DNA of 64,000 bases from Streptomyces sp. DI166 (GTDB lineage Bacteria; Actinomycetota; Actinomycetes; Streptomycetales; Streptomycetaceae): positions 160,023-224,022 of the forward strand of contig NZ_FLSP01000002.1 in the NCBI RefSeq assembly GCF_900091315.1, in the 5' to 3' direction. The notes beneath the pieces were generated by a model. That model saw only the letters and a program-made list of their open reading frames with translations. It was not told where the DNA came from and searched no databases. The translations under genes and the position numbers were made by a program. Each line of letters starts with the position of its first letter. The first letter of the stretch is position 1. Below, piece after piece: positions 35,967-44,612 of the stretch.

Positions 35967-36934
35967 CCCTGCGCACCACCCTCACCGCCGCGGCGACCGC
36001 GGCCCTGATGACGCTCCTGCCCAACACCGCGCAGGCGGCGCCGACTTACCCCGACCCACGCCCCATTACCGGCCAGCAGATCATCCACGACCCCACCGTC
36101 ATCCGCCTCAAGTCCGGCCAGTACGTGGCCTACTCGACCGGCGGAGTGATCGGCGCCCGCCTCTCGAAGGACGGCAGGCACTGGACCGACGCGGGCAACG
36201 CGTTCGCCGAGCCGCCGGGCTGGTGGTACGAGTACAACGACACCGGCGACCCGTGGGCCCCGGACATCTCCTACCGGGCGGGCCGCTACTGGCTCTACTA
36301 CGCGGTCTCCAGCTGGGGCAGCAACCACTCCGCGATCGGCGTGGCCACCTCCCGCTCCGGACTGCCCGGCACCTGGACCGACCACGGCAAGGTCTTCACC
36401 TCCGGGACCACCGACTCCTGGAACGCCATCGACCCCGCCCTGATCAGGGCGGACGGCAGGCTGTGGATGTCCTTCGGCTCGTACTGGACGGGCATCCGCA
36501 TGGTCGAGCTCGACCCGAGGACCGGCAAGGCGCTCACCGACACCCCGGTCCACCACCTGGCCACCCGCCCGGACACCCCGTACGCCGTGGAGGGCCCGTA
36601 CATCGTCCGGCACGGCCGCCACTACTACCTCTTCGCCTCCTACGACGCCTGCTGCGCCGGAGTGAACTCCACCTACAAGATCAAGGTGGGCCGCGCCAAG
36701 GACATCAAGGGCCCGTACCTCGACAGCACCGGCAAGCCGATGCTTGAGGGCGGCGGCGACCTCCTCCTGGAGGGCCACGGCCGCTTCATCGGCACCGGCG
36801 GCCAGTCCGTCTTCCAGGACAAGGGCGAGGACTGGCTGGCGTACCACTACTACGACGCGGAGGACGGGGGCACACCGAAGCTGGGGATCAACAAGCTGCA
36901 CTGGTCCAAGGACGGCTGGCCCGAAGTCCGTTAG
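35963..36934 (+). CDS. Secreted endo-1,5-alpha-L-arabinanase, GH43
   Basis: The 323-residue protein starts with a Sec signal peptide (cleavage near AQAA, residue 26) and is a five-bladed GH43 propeller. All three catalytic carboxylates are visible: base Asp43 in IIHDPTVI, modulator Asp157 in NAIDPALI and acid Glu210 in VEGPYIV. It cuts arabinan outside the cell to oligosaccharides taken up by the coupled importer. GTG start at 35963 overlaps the permease stop (GTGA). Confidence 0.9.
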   Translation: MTLRTTLTAAATAALMTLLPNTAQAAPTYPDPRPITGQQIIHDPTVIRLKSGQYVAYSTGGVIGARLSKDGRHWTDAGNAFAEPPGWWYEYNDTGDPWAPDISYRAGRYWLYYAVSSWGSNHSAIGVATSRSGLPGTWTDHGKVFTSGTTDSWNAIDPALIRADGRLWMSFGSYWTGIRMVELDPRTGKALTDTPVHHLATRPDTPYAVEGPYIVRHGRHYYLFASYDACCAGVNSTYKIKVGRAKDIKGPYLDSTGKPMLEGGGDLLLEGHGRFIGTGGQSVFQDKGEDWLAYHYYDAEDGGTPKLGINKLHWSKDGWPEVR

Positions 36935-36956
36935 GGGCGCGGGGCACCGCGCGCCC
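36935..36956 (+). terminator. Weak hairpin between GH43 and GH51 genes
   Basis: GGGCGCG (36935-36941) pairs with CGCGCCC (36950-36956) across an 8-base loop immediately after the GH43 stop. It may attenuate read-through into the arabinofuranosidase gene or stabilise the 3' end. Confidence 0.4.
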
Positions 36957-36996
36957 GACCCCCACACACCCGACCCACCCCCTTCGAAAGGCGACC

Positions 36997-38511
36997 ATGC
37001 GCACCGCCCGTTTCACCCTCGACCCCGCCTTCACCGTCGGCGAAGTCAACCCCCGTCTGTTCGGCAGCTTCGTGGAACACCTCGGCCGCTGCGTCTACAC
37101 CGGCATCTTCGAACCCGGCCACCCCGCCGCGGACGCCGACGGCATCCGCCAGGACGTCCTCGACCTCGTCCGCGAACTCGGCGTCACCGCCATCCGCTAC
37201 CCCGGCGGCAACTTCGTCTCCGGCTACAAGTGGGAGGACTCCGTCGGCCCCGCCGAGGACCGCCCCCGCCGCCTGGACCTCGCCTGGCACTCCACGGAGA
37301 CCAACCGCTTCGGCCTCTCCGAGTACATCGCCTTCCTGCGCAGGATCGGCCCACAGGCGGAACCGATGATGGCGGTGAACCTGGGCACGCGCGGCGTCGC
37401 CGAGGCACTGGAACTGCAGGAGTACGCCAACCACCCCTCCGGCACCGAACTCTCCGACCGCCGCCGCGCCCACGGCGACAAGGACCCCTACGGCATCCGC
37501 CTGTGGTGCCTGGGCAACGAGATGGACGGCCCCTGGCAGACCGGCCACAAGACGGCCGAGGAGTACGGCCGGATCGCCGCCGAGACGGCACGTGCCATGC
37601 GCCAGCAGGACCCTTCCGTCGAACTCGTGGCGTGCGGCAGTTCCGGCCAGTCGATGGAGACCTTCGCCGAGTGGGAGGCGACGGTCCTGAAAGAGACGTA
37701 CGACCTCGTCGACTACATCTCCCTGCACGCCTACTACGAGCCCGTCGACGGGGACCTCGACTCCTTCCTCGCCTCCGCCGTCGACATGGAGTCCTTCATC
37801 GAGAACGTGGTCGCCACCTGCGACCACATCGGCGCCCGGCTGAAGTCGAAGAAGCGGATCAACCTCTCCTTCGACGAGTGGAACGTCTGGTACATGACCC
37901 GCTGGCAGGAGCAGGCGACGACCTTCGAGCAGGACGACTGGCCCGAGGCGCCGCGCCTGCTGGAGGACAACTACTCCGTCACGGACGCCGTCGTCTTCGG
38001 CTCGCTGCTGATCGCCCTGCTGCGCCACGCCGACCGCGTCACCGTGGCCTGCCTCGCCCAGCTCGTCAACGTCATCGCGCCGATCATGACCGAGCCCGGC
38101 GGCCCGGCCTGGCGGCAGACCACGTTCTTCCCGTTCGCCCAGGCCTCGCGGTACGGGCGCGGCCGGGTCCTCGACGTACGGGTGGACTCGCCCACGTACG
38201 AGACGAGCAAGTACGGCGAGACGGACCTGCTGCACGCCACCGCCGTACGCGCCGAGGACGGCACGGTCACGGTGTTCGCGGTGAACCGCGACCGCACGCG
38301 GCCACTCCCGCTCGACGTCGCGCTGAACGGCCTGGACCTGACGCGGATCGTCGAGCACAGCGTGCTCGCCGACGCCGACCCCGACGCCCGCAACACCCTC
38401 GACGAACCCGAGCGGGTCGCCCCGCACCCGGGGGAGGGGGCACGGCTGGCGGACGGGCGGCTGACCGCCGTACTGGAGCCGCTGTCCTGGAACATGATCC
38501 GGCTCGGGTGA
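36997..38511 (+). CDS. Alpha-L-arabinofuranosidase, GH51
   Basis: The 504-residue protein has no signal peptide and is intracellular. Catalytic acid/base Glu lies in WCLGNEMDGPW and the nucleophile Glu in LSFDEWNVWY, as in GH51. It would release L-arabinose from imported arabino-oligosaccharides, the step after the GH43 and ABC importer genes just upstream. ATG at 36997 follows a GAAAGG site. The 62-bp gap to the GH43 gene holds only a small hairpin, so the two are likely co-transcribed. Confidence 0.93.
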   Translation: MRTARFTLDPAFTVGEVNPRLFGSFVEHLGRCVYTGIFEPGHPAADADGIRQDVLDLVRELGVTAIRYPGGNFVSGYKWEDSVGPAEDRPRRLDLAWHSTETNRFGLSEYIAFLRRIGPQAEPMMAVNLGTRGVAEALELQEYANHPSGTELSDRRRAHGDKDPYGIRLWCLGNEMDGPWQTGHKTAEEYGRIAAETARAMRQQDPSVELVACGSSGQSMETFAEWEATVLKETYDLVDYISLHAYYEPVDGDLDSFLASAVDMESFIENVVATCDHIGARLKSKKRINLSFDEWNVWYMTRWQEQATTFEQDDWPEAPRLLEDNYSVTDAVVFGSLLIALLRHADRVTVACLAQLVNVIAPIMTEPGGPAWRQTTFFPFAQASRYGRGRVLDVRVDSPTYETSKYGETDLLHATAVRAEDGTVTVFAVNRDRTRPLPLDVALNGLDLTRIVEHSVLADADPDARNTLDEPERVAPHPGEGARLADGRLTAVLEPLSWNMIRLG

Positions 38512-38554
38512 CACCCGGCACCCGCCGCGGCGCCACAGCGGCGACAATGGACGC

Positions 38555-39013
38555 ATGAGGATCTCGGCACGGGCGGACTACGCGGTACGGGCTGCACTGG
38601 AACTCGCGGTACGGCATGAGGACGGCCCGGTGAAGGCGGAGGCCATCGCCACCGTGCAGGACATTCCGCACAAGTTCCTGGAGAGCATCCTCGGCGACCT
38701 CCGCCGCGCCGGACTGGTCGACAGCCGGCGCGGCGGCAACGGCGGGTACCGGCTGGCCCGGGACGCCTCCGAGATCACGGTCGCCGACGTGATCCGGGCC
38801 GTCGACGGGCCGATCGTCTCGGTGCGCGGGGTCCGTCCGACGGGCCTGTCCTACGCGGGTTCCGCCGAGCCCCTACTGCCCCTCTGGGTCGCGCTGCGCG
38901 CGAACGTGCGGCGGATCCTGGAGGGCGTCACCCTCGCGGACATCGCGGCGGACAAGCTTCCGGAGACCGTGCAGGCGCTGGCGGCGGAACCGGCGGCCTG
39001 GGAGAACCCGTAA
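38555..39013 (+). CDS. Rrf2-family transcriptional regulator (no Fe-S cysteines)
   Basis: The 152-residue protein has the Rrf2 winged helix (ISARADYAVRAALELAV, then FLESILGDLRRAGLVDSRRG and GGYRLARDASEITVADVIRAV). The three cysteines that bind Fe-S in NsrR/IscR are missing, so it is of the CymR/redox-independent type. It sits 86 bp upstream of a TauE/SafE exporter gene in the same direction; such pairs often regulate sulfur compound handling. Confidence 0.88.
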   Translation: MRISARADYAVRAALELAVRHEDGPVKAEAIATVQDIPHKFLESILGDLRRAGLVDSRRGGNGGYRLARDASEITVADVIRAVDGPIVSVRGVRPTGLSYAGSAEPLLPLWVALRANVRRILEGVTLADIAADKLPETVQALAAEPAAWENP

Positions 39014-39047
39014 GCCCTCCTGCAATCCCCTTCAAGCTGGGAAAACC

Positions 39048-39064
39048 CTGAGAACCTCTCTCAG
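39048..39064 (+). promoter_or_regulatory. CTGAGA-N5-TCTCAG dyad upstream of tauE-like gene
   Basis: A 6-bp perfect inverted repeat with 5-bp spacer lies 36 bp upstream of the exporter start and is followed by two more CTCAG elements. It may be an operator, perhaps for the Rrf2 protein, or a simple hairpin. Confidence 0.4.
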
Positions 39065-39099
39065 CTCACGCTCAGTTCCGTCCCCTAGCGTCCCGGCCC

Positions 39100-39999
39100 A
39101 TGCGCACGCTGATACTGCTCGCCCTCGCGGGCCTGGGCGCGCAGCTCGTGGACGGCAGCCTCGGCATGGCCTACGGCGTCACCTCGACCACGCTGCTGCT
39201 GGCCATGGGCACCAATCCGGCCGCCGCCTCGGCCACCGTCCACCTCGCCGAGATCGGCACCACGCTGATGTCCGGCGCCGCGCACTGGCGGTTCGGGAAC
39301 GTCGACTGGCGGGTCGTCGCCCGGATCGGGGTGCCGGGGGCGGTGGGCGCCTTCCTGGGCGCGACGGCCCTGTCCCACCTGTCCACCGATCTCGCCGAGC
39401 CGCTGATGTCCGCGATCCTGCTGGGGCTAGGGGTGTATGTCATGTCCCGCTTCACATTCCGCGGACTGCCCAAGGGCCAACTCGGCAAGCCCCTGCGCAA
39501 GCGATTCCTCTCACCCCTCGGCCTGGTCGCCGGGTTCCTGGACGCGACGGGCGGAGGCGGCTGGGGCCCGGTGGGCACGCCGGCCCTGCTGGCGAGCGGA
39601 CGGATGGAGCCGCGCAAGGTGATCGGCTCCATCGACACCAGTGAGTTCCTGGTGGCGGTGGCCGCCAGCCTGGGGTTCCTGGTGTCGCTGGGCTCGCAGG
39701 GGGTGGACGCGGTGTGGGTGCTCGCCTTCCTGCTCGGGGGGCTGGTCGCGGCACCGGTCGCGGCCTGGCTGGTCCGGCTGCTGCCGCCGCGCGTTCTCGG
39801 CTCGGCGGTCGGCGGCGTCATCGTCCTCACCAACGTCCGCACGCTGCTGCGCGTGGGCGGGGCATCCGTGCCCACCACGCCCGTCTACGTCGTCCTGTGC
39901 GCGTTGTGGACGGCGGCGGTGGCGTACTCGATCCGGGCGCATCGGGCGGAGCGGGCGGCTCAAGAACCGTCTGTGGAGACAGTGACCGCCGGCGTGTAG
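39100..39999 (+). CDS. TauE/SafE-family sulfite or organosulfonate exporter
   Basis: The 299-residue protein has about eight helices and the TauE repeat motifs GAQLVDGSLGMAYGVTSTT and VAGFLDATGGGGWGPVGTP. Family members move sulfite, sulfoacetate or similar anions across the membrane. Its Rrf2 neighbour suggests sulfur-responsive control. It is the last ordinary core-like gene before the scrambled toxin region. Confidence 0.87.
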   Translation: MRTLILLALAGLGAQLVDGSLGMAYGVTSTTLLLAMGTNPAAASATVHLAEIGTTLMSGAAHWRFGNVDWRVVARIGVPGAVGAFLGATALSHLSTDLAEPLMSAILLGLGVYVMSRFTFRGLPKGQLGKPLRKRFLSPLGLVAGFLDATGGGGWGPVGTPALLASGRMEPRKVIGSIDTSEFLVAVAASLGFLVSLGSQGVDAVWVLAFLLGGLVAAPVAAWLVRLLPPRVLGSAVGGVIVLTNVRTLLRVGGASVPTTPVYVVLCALWTAAVAYSIRAHRAERAAQEPSVETVTAGV

Positions 40000-40005
40000 G
40001 AGCGG

Positions 40006-40410
40006 GTGATCTCCGGGAGGGCGGCACCCGTCGAGGGCTGCGCGGGCTGCGCCGAGCTGGCCAACGCACGCGACCGGGCCCGCACGGTCGGCGACATGAC
40101 CACCGTCAGCGACTGCAACGTCTACATGCGACGCCACCCCGAGGGCGAACGCCAGGCCGACGGCGAAGCGACGGCGGGGAGTTGGCCGGGGCGTAGGCCC
40201 GGGGGTGGGGCCGGTCGGCTCCGTGGGCTGTACCCACCTCCCCGGGCCGGGCCCGCGTCGGGCAGGGCCAGGGGGCCACTCGTTCAAATTCCGGGCAGGT
40301 CCAAAGCCTGCCCGAGTTGCCGGCCAGCGTACGGCCCCCTGACCATGCCCGACGCGGGCAGGACACCGGCCAAAGCCCACTCCACCGCCCTCACGTGCGT
40401 AGCCGTCTGA
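40006..40410 (+). pseudogene. Remnant of a small Streptomyces protein, C-terminus replaced
   Basis: The frame opens with GTG at 40006. The first 46 residues (VEGCAGCAELANARDRARTV, then SDCNVYMRRHPEGE) match a common family of 50-70 residue Streptomyces proteins with a CxxC and a RRH motif. After that the reading frame is GC-rich filler without similarity to the family. I read this as a truncated copy at the left border of the rearranged toxin region. From about 40150 to 40517 I see no other gene; a tRNA-like GTTCAAATTC at 40284 has no supporting stems. Confidence 0.45.
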
Positions 40411-40517
40411 CGGCAACGCCGACGGCAACAGAGGCGCACAGCACGGCACTTCCATGCACACCCACGGACAGGCCGGAATTCGCTGACCAGCGAAAATGCA
40501 GGTGCCGCCCGCCCGGC

Positions 40518-40997
40518 GCGCACACGTACTATGTGCTGGCGGGGGCTGCGCCGGTCCTGGTCCACAACTGCAATCTCGCGCTTGGGCGGCGCACCGCGGG
40601 AACCGAGGAGTGGGCGAGCGGCATGAAATTCGACCACATGATGGCCAACCCTGATGACGGCTGGAAGGCCCCCACGGAGCGCATGATCGGCGACCCCAAC
40701 GTCACTCTCCACGTCAACATGAAGGGATTTGAGGAAGGTTTCGAGGGAGCGGTGAGGAGGGGGCTTCTAGGAGATGGAGCGACAAACCTCGAAATGAGCT
40801 GGATTGCCCGAGCGGTGGCCAACGGTCAGCGCTCCTGGGATTCGGTGCACTTCTACAACGCCACGGGCAAGGATGGAGCGATCACCGAATTTCCCCGGAT
40901 TCCCGAGCCTGACTGGTCCACCTTCGGCAAGCTTGATCCGGTCAAGAGCCTGTTCACTCTCTGCCCGTGCGAAGGGGCGGTTCGCTGGGATGAATAG
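40518..40997 (+). pseudogene. Polymorphic toxin C-terminal cassette (N-terminus missing)
   Basis: The frame contains the end of a pre-toxin module, HTYYVLAGAAPVLVHNC, the junction that precedes toxin domains in Rhs and HINT polymorphic toxins. A 140-residue C-terminal domain follows (FDHMMANPDDGWKAP, IGDPNVTLHVNMKGF, NLEMSWIARAV, RSWDSVHFY). No Rhs repeats or signal lie upstream; homology starts abruptly near 40518, so this is an orphan tip. An internal ATG at 40624 could still express the domain. It overlaps the DUF6193 gene start by 8 bp, the usual toxin-immunity arrangement. Activity unknown. Confidence 0.72.
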
Positions 40998-41667
40998 TGA
41001 AGGATCACCGAACGACCCTTGGGATTCGACTGTGCACTACCCCGACCTCGACATGTCCGATGGCTTGGCTGAGGCGCTCAAGCGCCGGGCTTCCGGTCTC
41101 GGACTGGCACTTGACGGGCTTGTCGAGGGGTTCGGCCGCGCAGTGCTCGTCACCGACCGCGGTACAGTCTCGATCAGTATCGCGGCCCAGGAGAGAGGCT
41201 TCGGTATCGCCATCTACGAGTCTGGCGTCGAATGGACTTCGGGAGCTACTGAAGACCTCGGCAAAGCCCTTCGGGCGGCCACCGCGTGGCAGGACGGCTT
41301 GCCTCTCGACGACTACGTGTCGGAGTTCCCCTTCATGAATCCGGGTAGGTTGGCGCACGCATTCGTCGCAGGGAGGCTTGCCGAGGCACAGTGGCAGGAC
41401 CTCTTGGATTCGGAGTACCACACGGGTGGTCAACGGCTGCTTGTCAGTCTCGCTCCGTTTGGTGAACTGCGCAGGTTTTACCCAGAGATCAGCTACGGCG
41501 AACTCCGCTTCACCATGCCCCCGCCCCGGCAGGAAGATCGGGTGTTCCGCGTTAGCAGGGACGGCCCCGGGTTCCATGTGGAGGAGCCCTGTCCGGAGCG
41601 CCGGGAGTACAAATTCGACACCCTCGACCAAGTAGCCCGTCGCATAGTGGAGTTCTTTTCCGAGTAG
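40990..41667 (+). CDS. DUF6193 protein, probable immunity partner
   Basis: The 225-residue soluble protein matches the DUF6193 pattern (DGLAEALKRRASGLGLAL, SISIAAQERGFGIAIYESGV, then TEDLGKALRAATAWQDG and FVAGRLAEAQWQDLL). The family is named for natural-product loci, but here ATG at 40990 overlaps the stop of the toxin cassette (ATGAATAG). That coupling makes an immunity role more likely. Base composition is lower in GC than flanking metabolic genes, which fits transfer. Confidence 0.78.
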   Translation: MNSEGSPNDPWDSTVHYPDLDMSDGLAEALKRRASGLGLALDGLVEGFGRAVLVTDRGTVSISIAAQERGFGIAIYESGVEWTSGATEDLGKALRAATAWQDGLPLDDYVSEFPFMNPGRLAHAFVAGRLAEAQWQDLLDSEYHTGGQRLLVSLAPFGELRRFYPEISYGELRFTMPPPRQEDRVFRVSRDGPGFHVEEPCPERREYKFDTLDQVARRIVEFFSE

Positions 41668-41680
41668 GGCAATCCCATTC

Positions 41681-42046
41681 TTGCGGAAGCGTTCGATGCT
41701 GCCCGAGGCTAACGGGTACAAGCACTTTCTCGACAACTCGCTAGAGGATGCGATGGCAAACGTGCGTCACGTGGCGCACGAACAGCCTAATATTCGAATT
41801 CATGTCGTCCTCGACGGTTTCATCATGCCCAACGGCAAGCGCGGAGAGCCACAGGAGCTTTTTGAGGACTTCTATAAGGAAGGAATGGTGGGTAAGTCCT
41901 GGATTACGACTCAGTGCGAGATGAATATTCTCGGTGAATCCGTCCGGCTAGAAAATAGATCCTAGGATTCCACTACCTTCTGGCATGGCGATAAGAAAGT
42001 CGAGCTGGATATGCCGGATTTCAATGCTCTCCGCGCGGGCGGGTGA
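41681..42046 (+). pseudogene. Second toxin cassette inactivated by in-frame TAG
   Basis: The frame from a TTG at 41681 encodes YKHFLDNSLEDAMANVRHVA, then PNIRIHVVLDGF, TTQCEMNILGESV and ENRS, where a TAG (41963-41965) interrupts. Reading on gives DSTTFWHGDKKVELDMPDFN to a TGA at 42046. The first cassette has RSWDSVHFY at the same place, so TAG replaces a conserved TGG (Trp). The two cassettes are distant homologues (shared pattern PN-x-HV-x-GF, EM, NxRSWDS). There is no N-terminal delivery part. Decayed orphan module. Confidence 0.75.
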
Positions 42047-42229
42047 GGTAGGTCTGAGCTGAACCGCACGGCTGGGGCCGGCCGACCCCGCCGTGCGGTC
42101 TGGCAAGGGCAGTGGCTCCTCTGCTTGTCGGGCAGTTGTGACATGGGGAGGTATCGAATCGCTTTGTGTCGGGTCCTGTGCCATGCAGAGTGTGGCACAT
42201 CTGAGAATCGTCTGATTGGTAGGTTTCTC

Positions 42230-42583
42230 ATGCGCCTGGTTGAGTGGGATCGCGAATTCAGGGTCTGGGCTTACGGGGTTGGTTACTCCCGGCTGCTCAT
42301 CCGCAGCGCGCCGAGGTTCGACTCTGACGAGCGAATCGAGGTCCTTTTCTCGAATGTGAAGCATATGAACATTTCGGCGGACATGCCGCACCTGGAGATT
42401 GATCGAGCGGATTCGAAGGAGGAATTGAAGGGGGCTGGCATCCCTGAACCGTCTAGCCCTCATACGGTCTTCATTTTGAATTCGGGAGCGGGTTATGTAA
42501 TTGCCACGCAGTGTGATTGGCATGCGGATCGTGAGTGGATTGATGCGCCATCGTATTTTGCTCCATTCCGCGGGGTGAAATGA
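42230..42583 (+). CDS. Small immunity-like protein, unknown family
   Basis: The 117-residue protein from ATG at 42230 (LVEWDREFRVWAYGVGYSRL, then MPHLEIDRADSKEEL and YVIATQCDWHADREWIDAPS) is acidic and soluble, without signal peptide. I do not recognise the family. Its position just after the second toxin cassette and its low GC match an immunity gene for that cassette. An upstream frame to 42125 is open but lacks a ribosome site. Confidence 0.6.
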   Translation: MRLVEWDREFRVWAYGVGYSRLLIRSAPRFDSDERIEVLFSNVKHMNISADMPHLEIDRADSKEELKGAGIPEPSSPHTVFILNSGAGYVIATQCDWHADREWIDAPSYFAPFRGVK

Positions 42584-42855
42584 CGAGTGTGGACGAGTTC
42601 GGCGTACGGCCACTCTTGATGAAGTAAACGACGCCGCCTCACGTCTTCTTCAGAACGCAAGGCCTGCCCCCGGGAAGGATCATGACGTCTTCTGCCACGG
42701 CAGCTGTAGTTCCGGCGCCTGCGCTGGTCGGCGGCTTGGGGGGGATGGGCGGGTGCGGGCACAATTACAGCCACCTTGATCATGGACGTTTGTGACGACG
42801 TTTCAGAACCAGGTGGCCGTGGAGGCCACGATAGCCCAGGCTGCCTGGGGCCACG
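42584..42855. other. Scrambled intergenic DNA with possible IS481 trace
   Basis: No intact gene is seen. On the minus strand near 42590-42640 a short translation RRLLHQEWPYAELVHT resembles the C-terminal part of IS481-type transposases, too short to be sure. The remainder holds no recognisable element. Confidence 0.35.
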
Positions 42856-43222
42856 GCTGAGGTGCTGGAACATCCAGGCCCGTACCGGCTGCGGCACCTG
42901 CTGTCACGAGCGAGGTTCGACCGTGATCGGGCCCGGGCCGAGACTGCCCGCTTGGTCGTGCGTGAACTGGCAGGTCAGGACGTGGTGCTGGTCGCGGACG
43001 AGACCGAGGACGCGAAGTCCTCTACCGACTGCGTCGGCGCCGGCCGCCAGTACTCCGGCGCGATCAAAGGTGTCGGGCTGTGCCGGGCCGCCGTTCACCT
43101 GACCGTGGTCACCGAGTCGGTGCGGGTGGTGATCGACCGTGCCCTGTGCCTCCCCGGGGACTGGGCTGCGGACGAGGAGAGCCGCGAAGCAGCCGGCGTC
43201 CCGGAAGGGGTCATGTTCCTAC
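42856..43222 (+). pseudogene. IS701-family transposase remnant
   Basis: About 120 residues (AEVLEHPGPYRLRHLLSRAR, DVVLVADETEDAKSSTDC, RQYSGAIKGVGLCRAAVHL, IDRALCLPGDWAADEESREA) match the first DDE part of IS701 transposases, including the first catalytic Asp in VADET. The N-terminus and the rest of the catalytic domain are absent, and similarity stops at about 43222. No terminal inverted repeats were found. It marks past transposition in the toxin region. Confidence 0.75.
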
Positions 43223-43294
43223 GATGGTGTTCGCAATGCGAATAGGGCGACGGCGGCTCAACTGCCCTATGGAAGGCTCTATTTCAATGCCTGG

Positions 43295-43690
43295 ATGGAG
43301 AAGGGGTCCGGTCGTGGGAATCGGCTCGGTGTCTATTCCAGCGACGGGGTGTCAGTCTGTTGGACCGGCGGTCTGCGGAGCAGCGCCCGCTCGATAATGT
43401 CCCGCTGGTCGAGGGCAGTGTGCTGCAACTACGTAGGTCGCAAGCGCAGTGAGTTGACACTGTTCATTGGGGTCTCCCTGGCCGACGACCGGGCCGCCAC
43501 GGCCCTGTGGACCAGTGCGGATGAGGAGCGGCGGATCTTTGGTAAGGCGCTGGCGCTGTCCAATCGTAAGGCCGAGTACTTGGATCTCGTGCAGATCGGT
43601 GACGACAACGTGCACGGCCTGTATGCGGCGGGCGACCGGACCGCGTACGAAATGATCGATTCCCGGCGGGTGTCCCTCGGGTCGCTCTGA
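43295..43690 (+). CDS. Hypothetical protein, possible decayed immunity gene
   Basis: The frame from ATG at 43295 gives 131 residues. The second half (LFIGVSLADDRAATALWTSA, FGKALALSNRKAEYLDLVQI, DDNVHGLYAAGDRTAYEM) looks like a folded small protein, while the first half is irregular and may come from a shifted frame. The frame is open upstream to 43139 across the IS701 remnant. No family recognised. Low GC and location suggest another immunity-type gene. Confidence 0.4.
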   Translation: MEKGSGRGNRLGVYSSDGVSVCWTGGLRSSARSIMSRWSRAVCCNYVGRKRSELTLFIGVSLADDRAATALWTSADEERRIFGKALALSNRKAEYLDLVQIGDDNVHGLYAAGDRTAYEMIDSRRVSLGSL

Positions 43691-43842
43691 TTGGCTGGAG
43701 TTCGACCTGTCCATGCCAAGCCAGGCTCCCTACGATGCGTACGCCTCCGGCCTTCACAGAAACCTCACGGTTTCTTCAAGAGTCAACCAAGTAAGGAGTG
43801 AGGGCCGAGGGCGACAGCCACCCCCCAATTCAAGGAGAAGCC

Positions 43843-44493
43843 ATGGCGCGTGGACTTCTGCTGAGCGCTGCCGCGCTCACCGCGCTCGTCGCCGCCGCAC
43901 TGCCCGCCCAGGCGGCGGACCCGTTCGACGACCCGCCGCCGGACAAGATCATCATCAAGGTCGCCACGGTGAACGGCTCCGGCTGTCCCGCGGGCACCAC
44001 CGCCGTCGCTGTCTCGGAGGACAACACCGCCTTCACGGTGACCTACAGCGACTACCTCGCCCAGGTCGGCGGCAACTCCTCCCCGACGGCGTTCCGTAAG
44101 AACTGCCAGCTCAACCTGGTGGTGCACGTCCCGTCGGGCTTCACGTACGCCATCGCAAGCGCCGACTACCGGGGCTTCGCCTCGCTCCAGCACGGCGCGA
44201 CCGCCACGCAGAGAGCCTCGTACTACTTCCAGGGCTCGCCGCAGACGGCGTACCGCAACCATCCCTTCAACGGGCCGCTCAACGACAACTGGCAGGCCAC
44301 GGACGAGACGGACTGGGCCCAACTCGTCTGGGCGCCCTGCGGAGTCCAGCGCAACTTCAACATCAACACCGAACTCCGGGTCAACCTCGGCAGCTCCGAC
44401 CCGCGCAAGGTCAGCTTCATGACCATGGACTCGACCGACGGCGACATCAGCACGGTCTACCACCTGGCCTGGAAGGAGTGCCCCGGCAAGTAG
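43843..44493 (+). CDS. Secreted DUF4360 protein
   Basis: The 216-residue protein has a Sec signal (LLLSAAALTALVAAALPAQA) and the DUF4360 core: IIIKVATVNGSGCPAGTTAV, CQLNLVVHVPSGFTYAI, YYFQG and a terminal VYHLAWKEC. Four cysteines suggest disulfides. The family is common in actinobacteria and fungi; function unknown. ATG at 43843 follows a clear AAGGAG. GC content returns to the genome norm here. Confidence 0.88.
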   Translation: MARGLLLSAAALTALVAAALPAQAADPFDDPPPDKIIIKVATVNGSGCPAGTTAVAVSEDNTAFTVTYSDYLAQVGGNSSPTAFRKNCQLNLVVHVPSGFTYAIASADYRGFASLQHGATATQRASYYFQGSPQTAYRNHPFNGPLNDNWQATDETDWAQLVWAPCGVQRNFNINTELRVNLGSSDPRKVSFMTMDSTDGDISTVYHLAWKECPGK

Positions 44494-44523
44494 CCCCGCC
44501 CACCCCTTCGTCTCTCCCCCTCA

Positions 44524-44562
44524 ACCTCGCCGGTCACGGGCACCCCTCGTGACCGGCGAGGT
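44524..44562. terminator. Strong hairpin terminator after DUF4360 gene
   Basis: ACCTCGCCGGTCACG (44524-44538) pairs perfectly with CGTGACCGGCGAGGT (44548-44562): a 15-bp stem with a 9-base loop, 31 bp after the stop. No U-run follows, as is usual in Streptomyces. Confidence 0.8.
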
Positions 44563-44612
44563 CTGTTCCCCGGTTATGCTCCGGGGGCATTTTTTCGACG
44601 GGGGGACGGGTG

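Noticed and set aside
40280..40310. tRNA-like T-loop sequence GTTCAAATTC
   Set aside because: The flanking bases do not form a T stem, and no acceptor, D or anticodon stems fit around it.
42856..43222. Intact insertion sequence
   Set aside because: Only part of an IS701 transposase is present and no terminal inverted repeats or target duplications were found.
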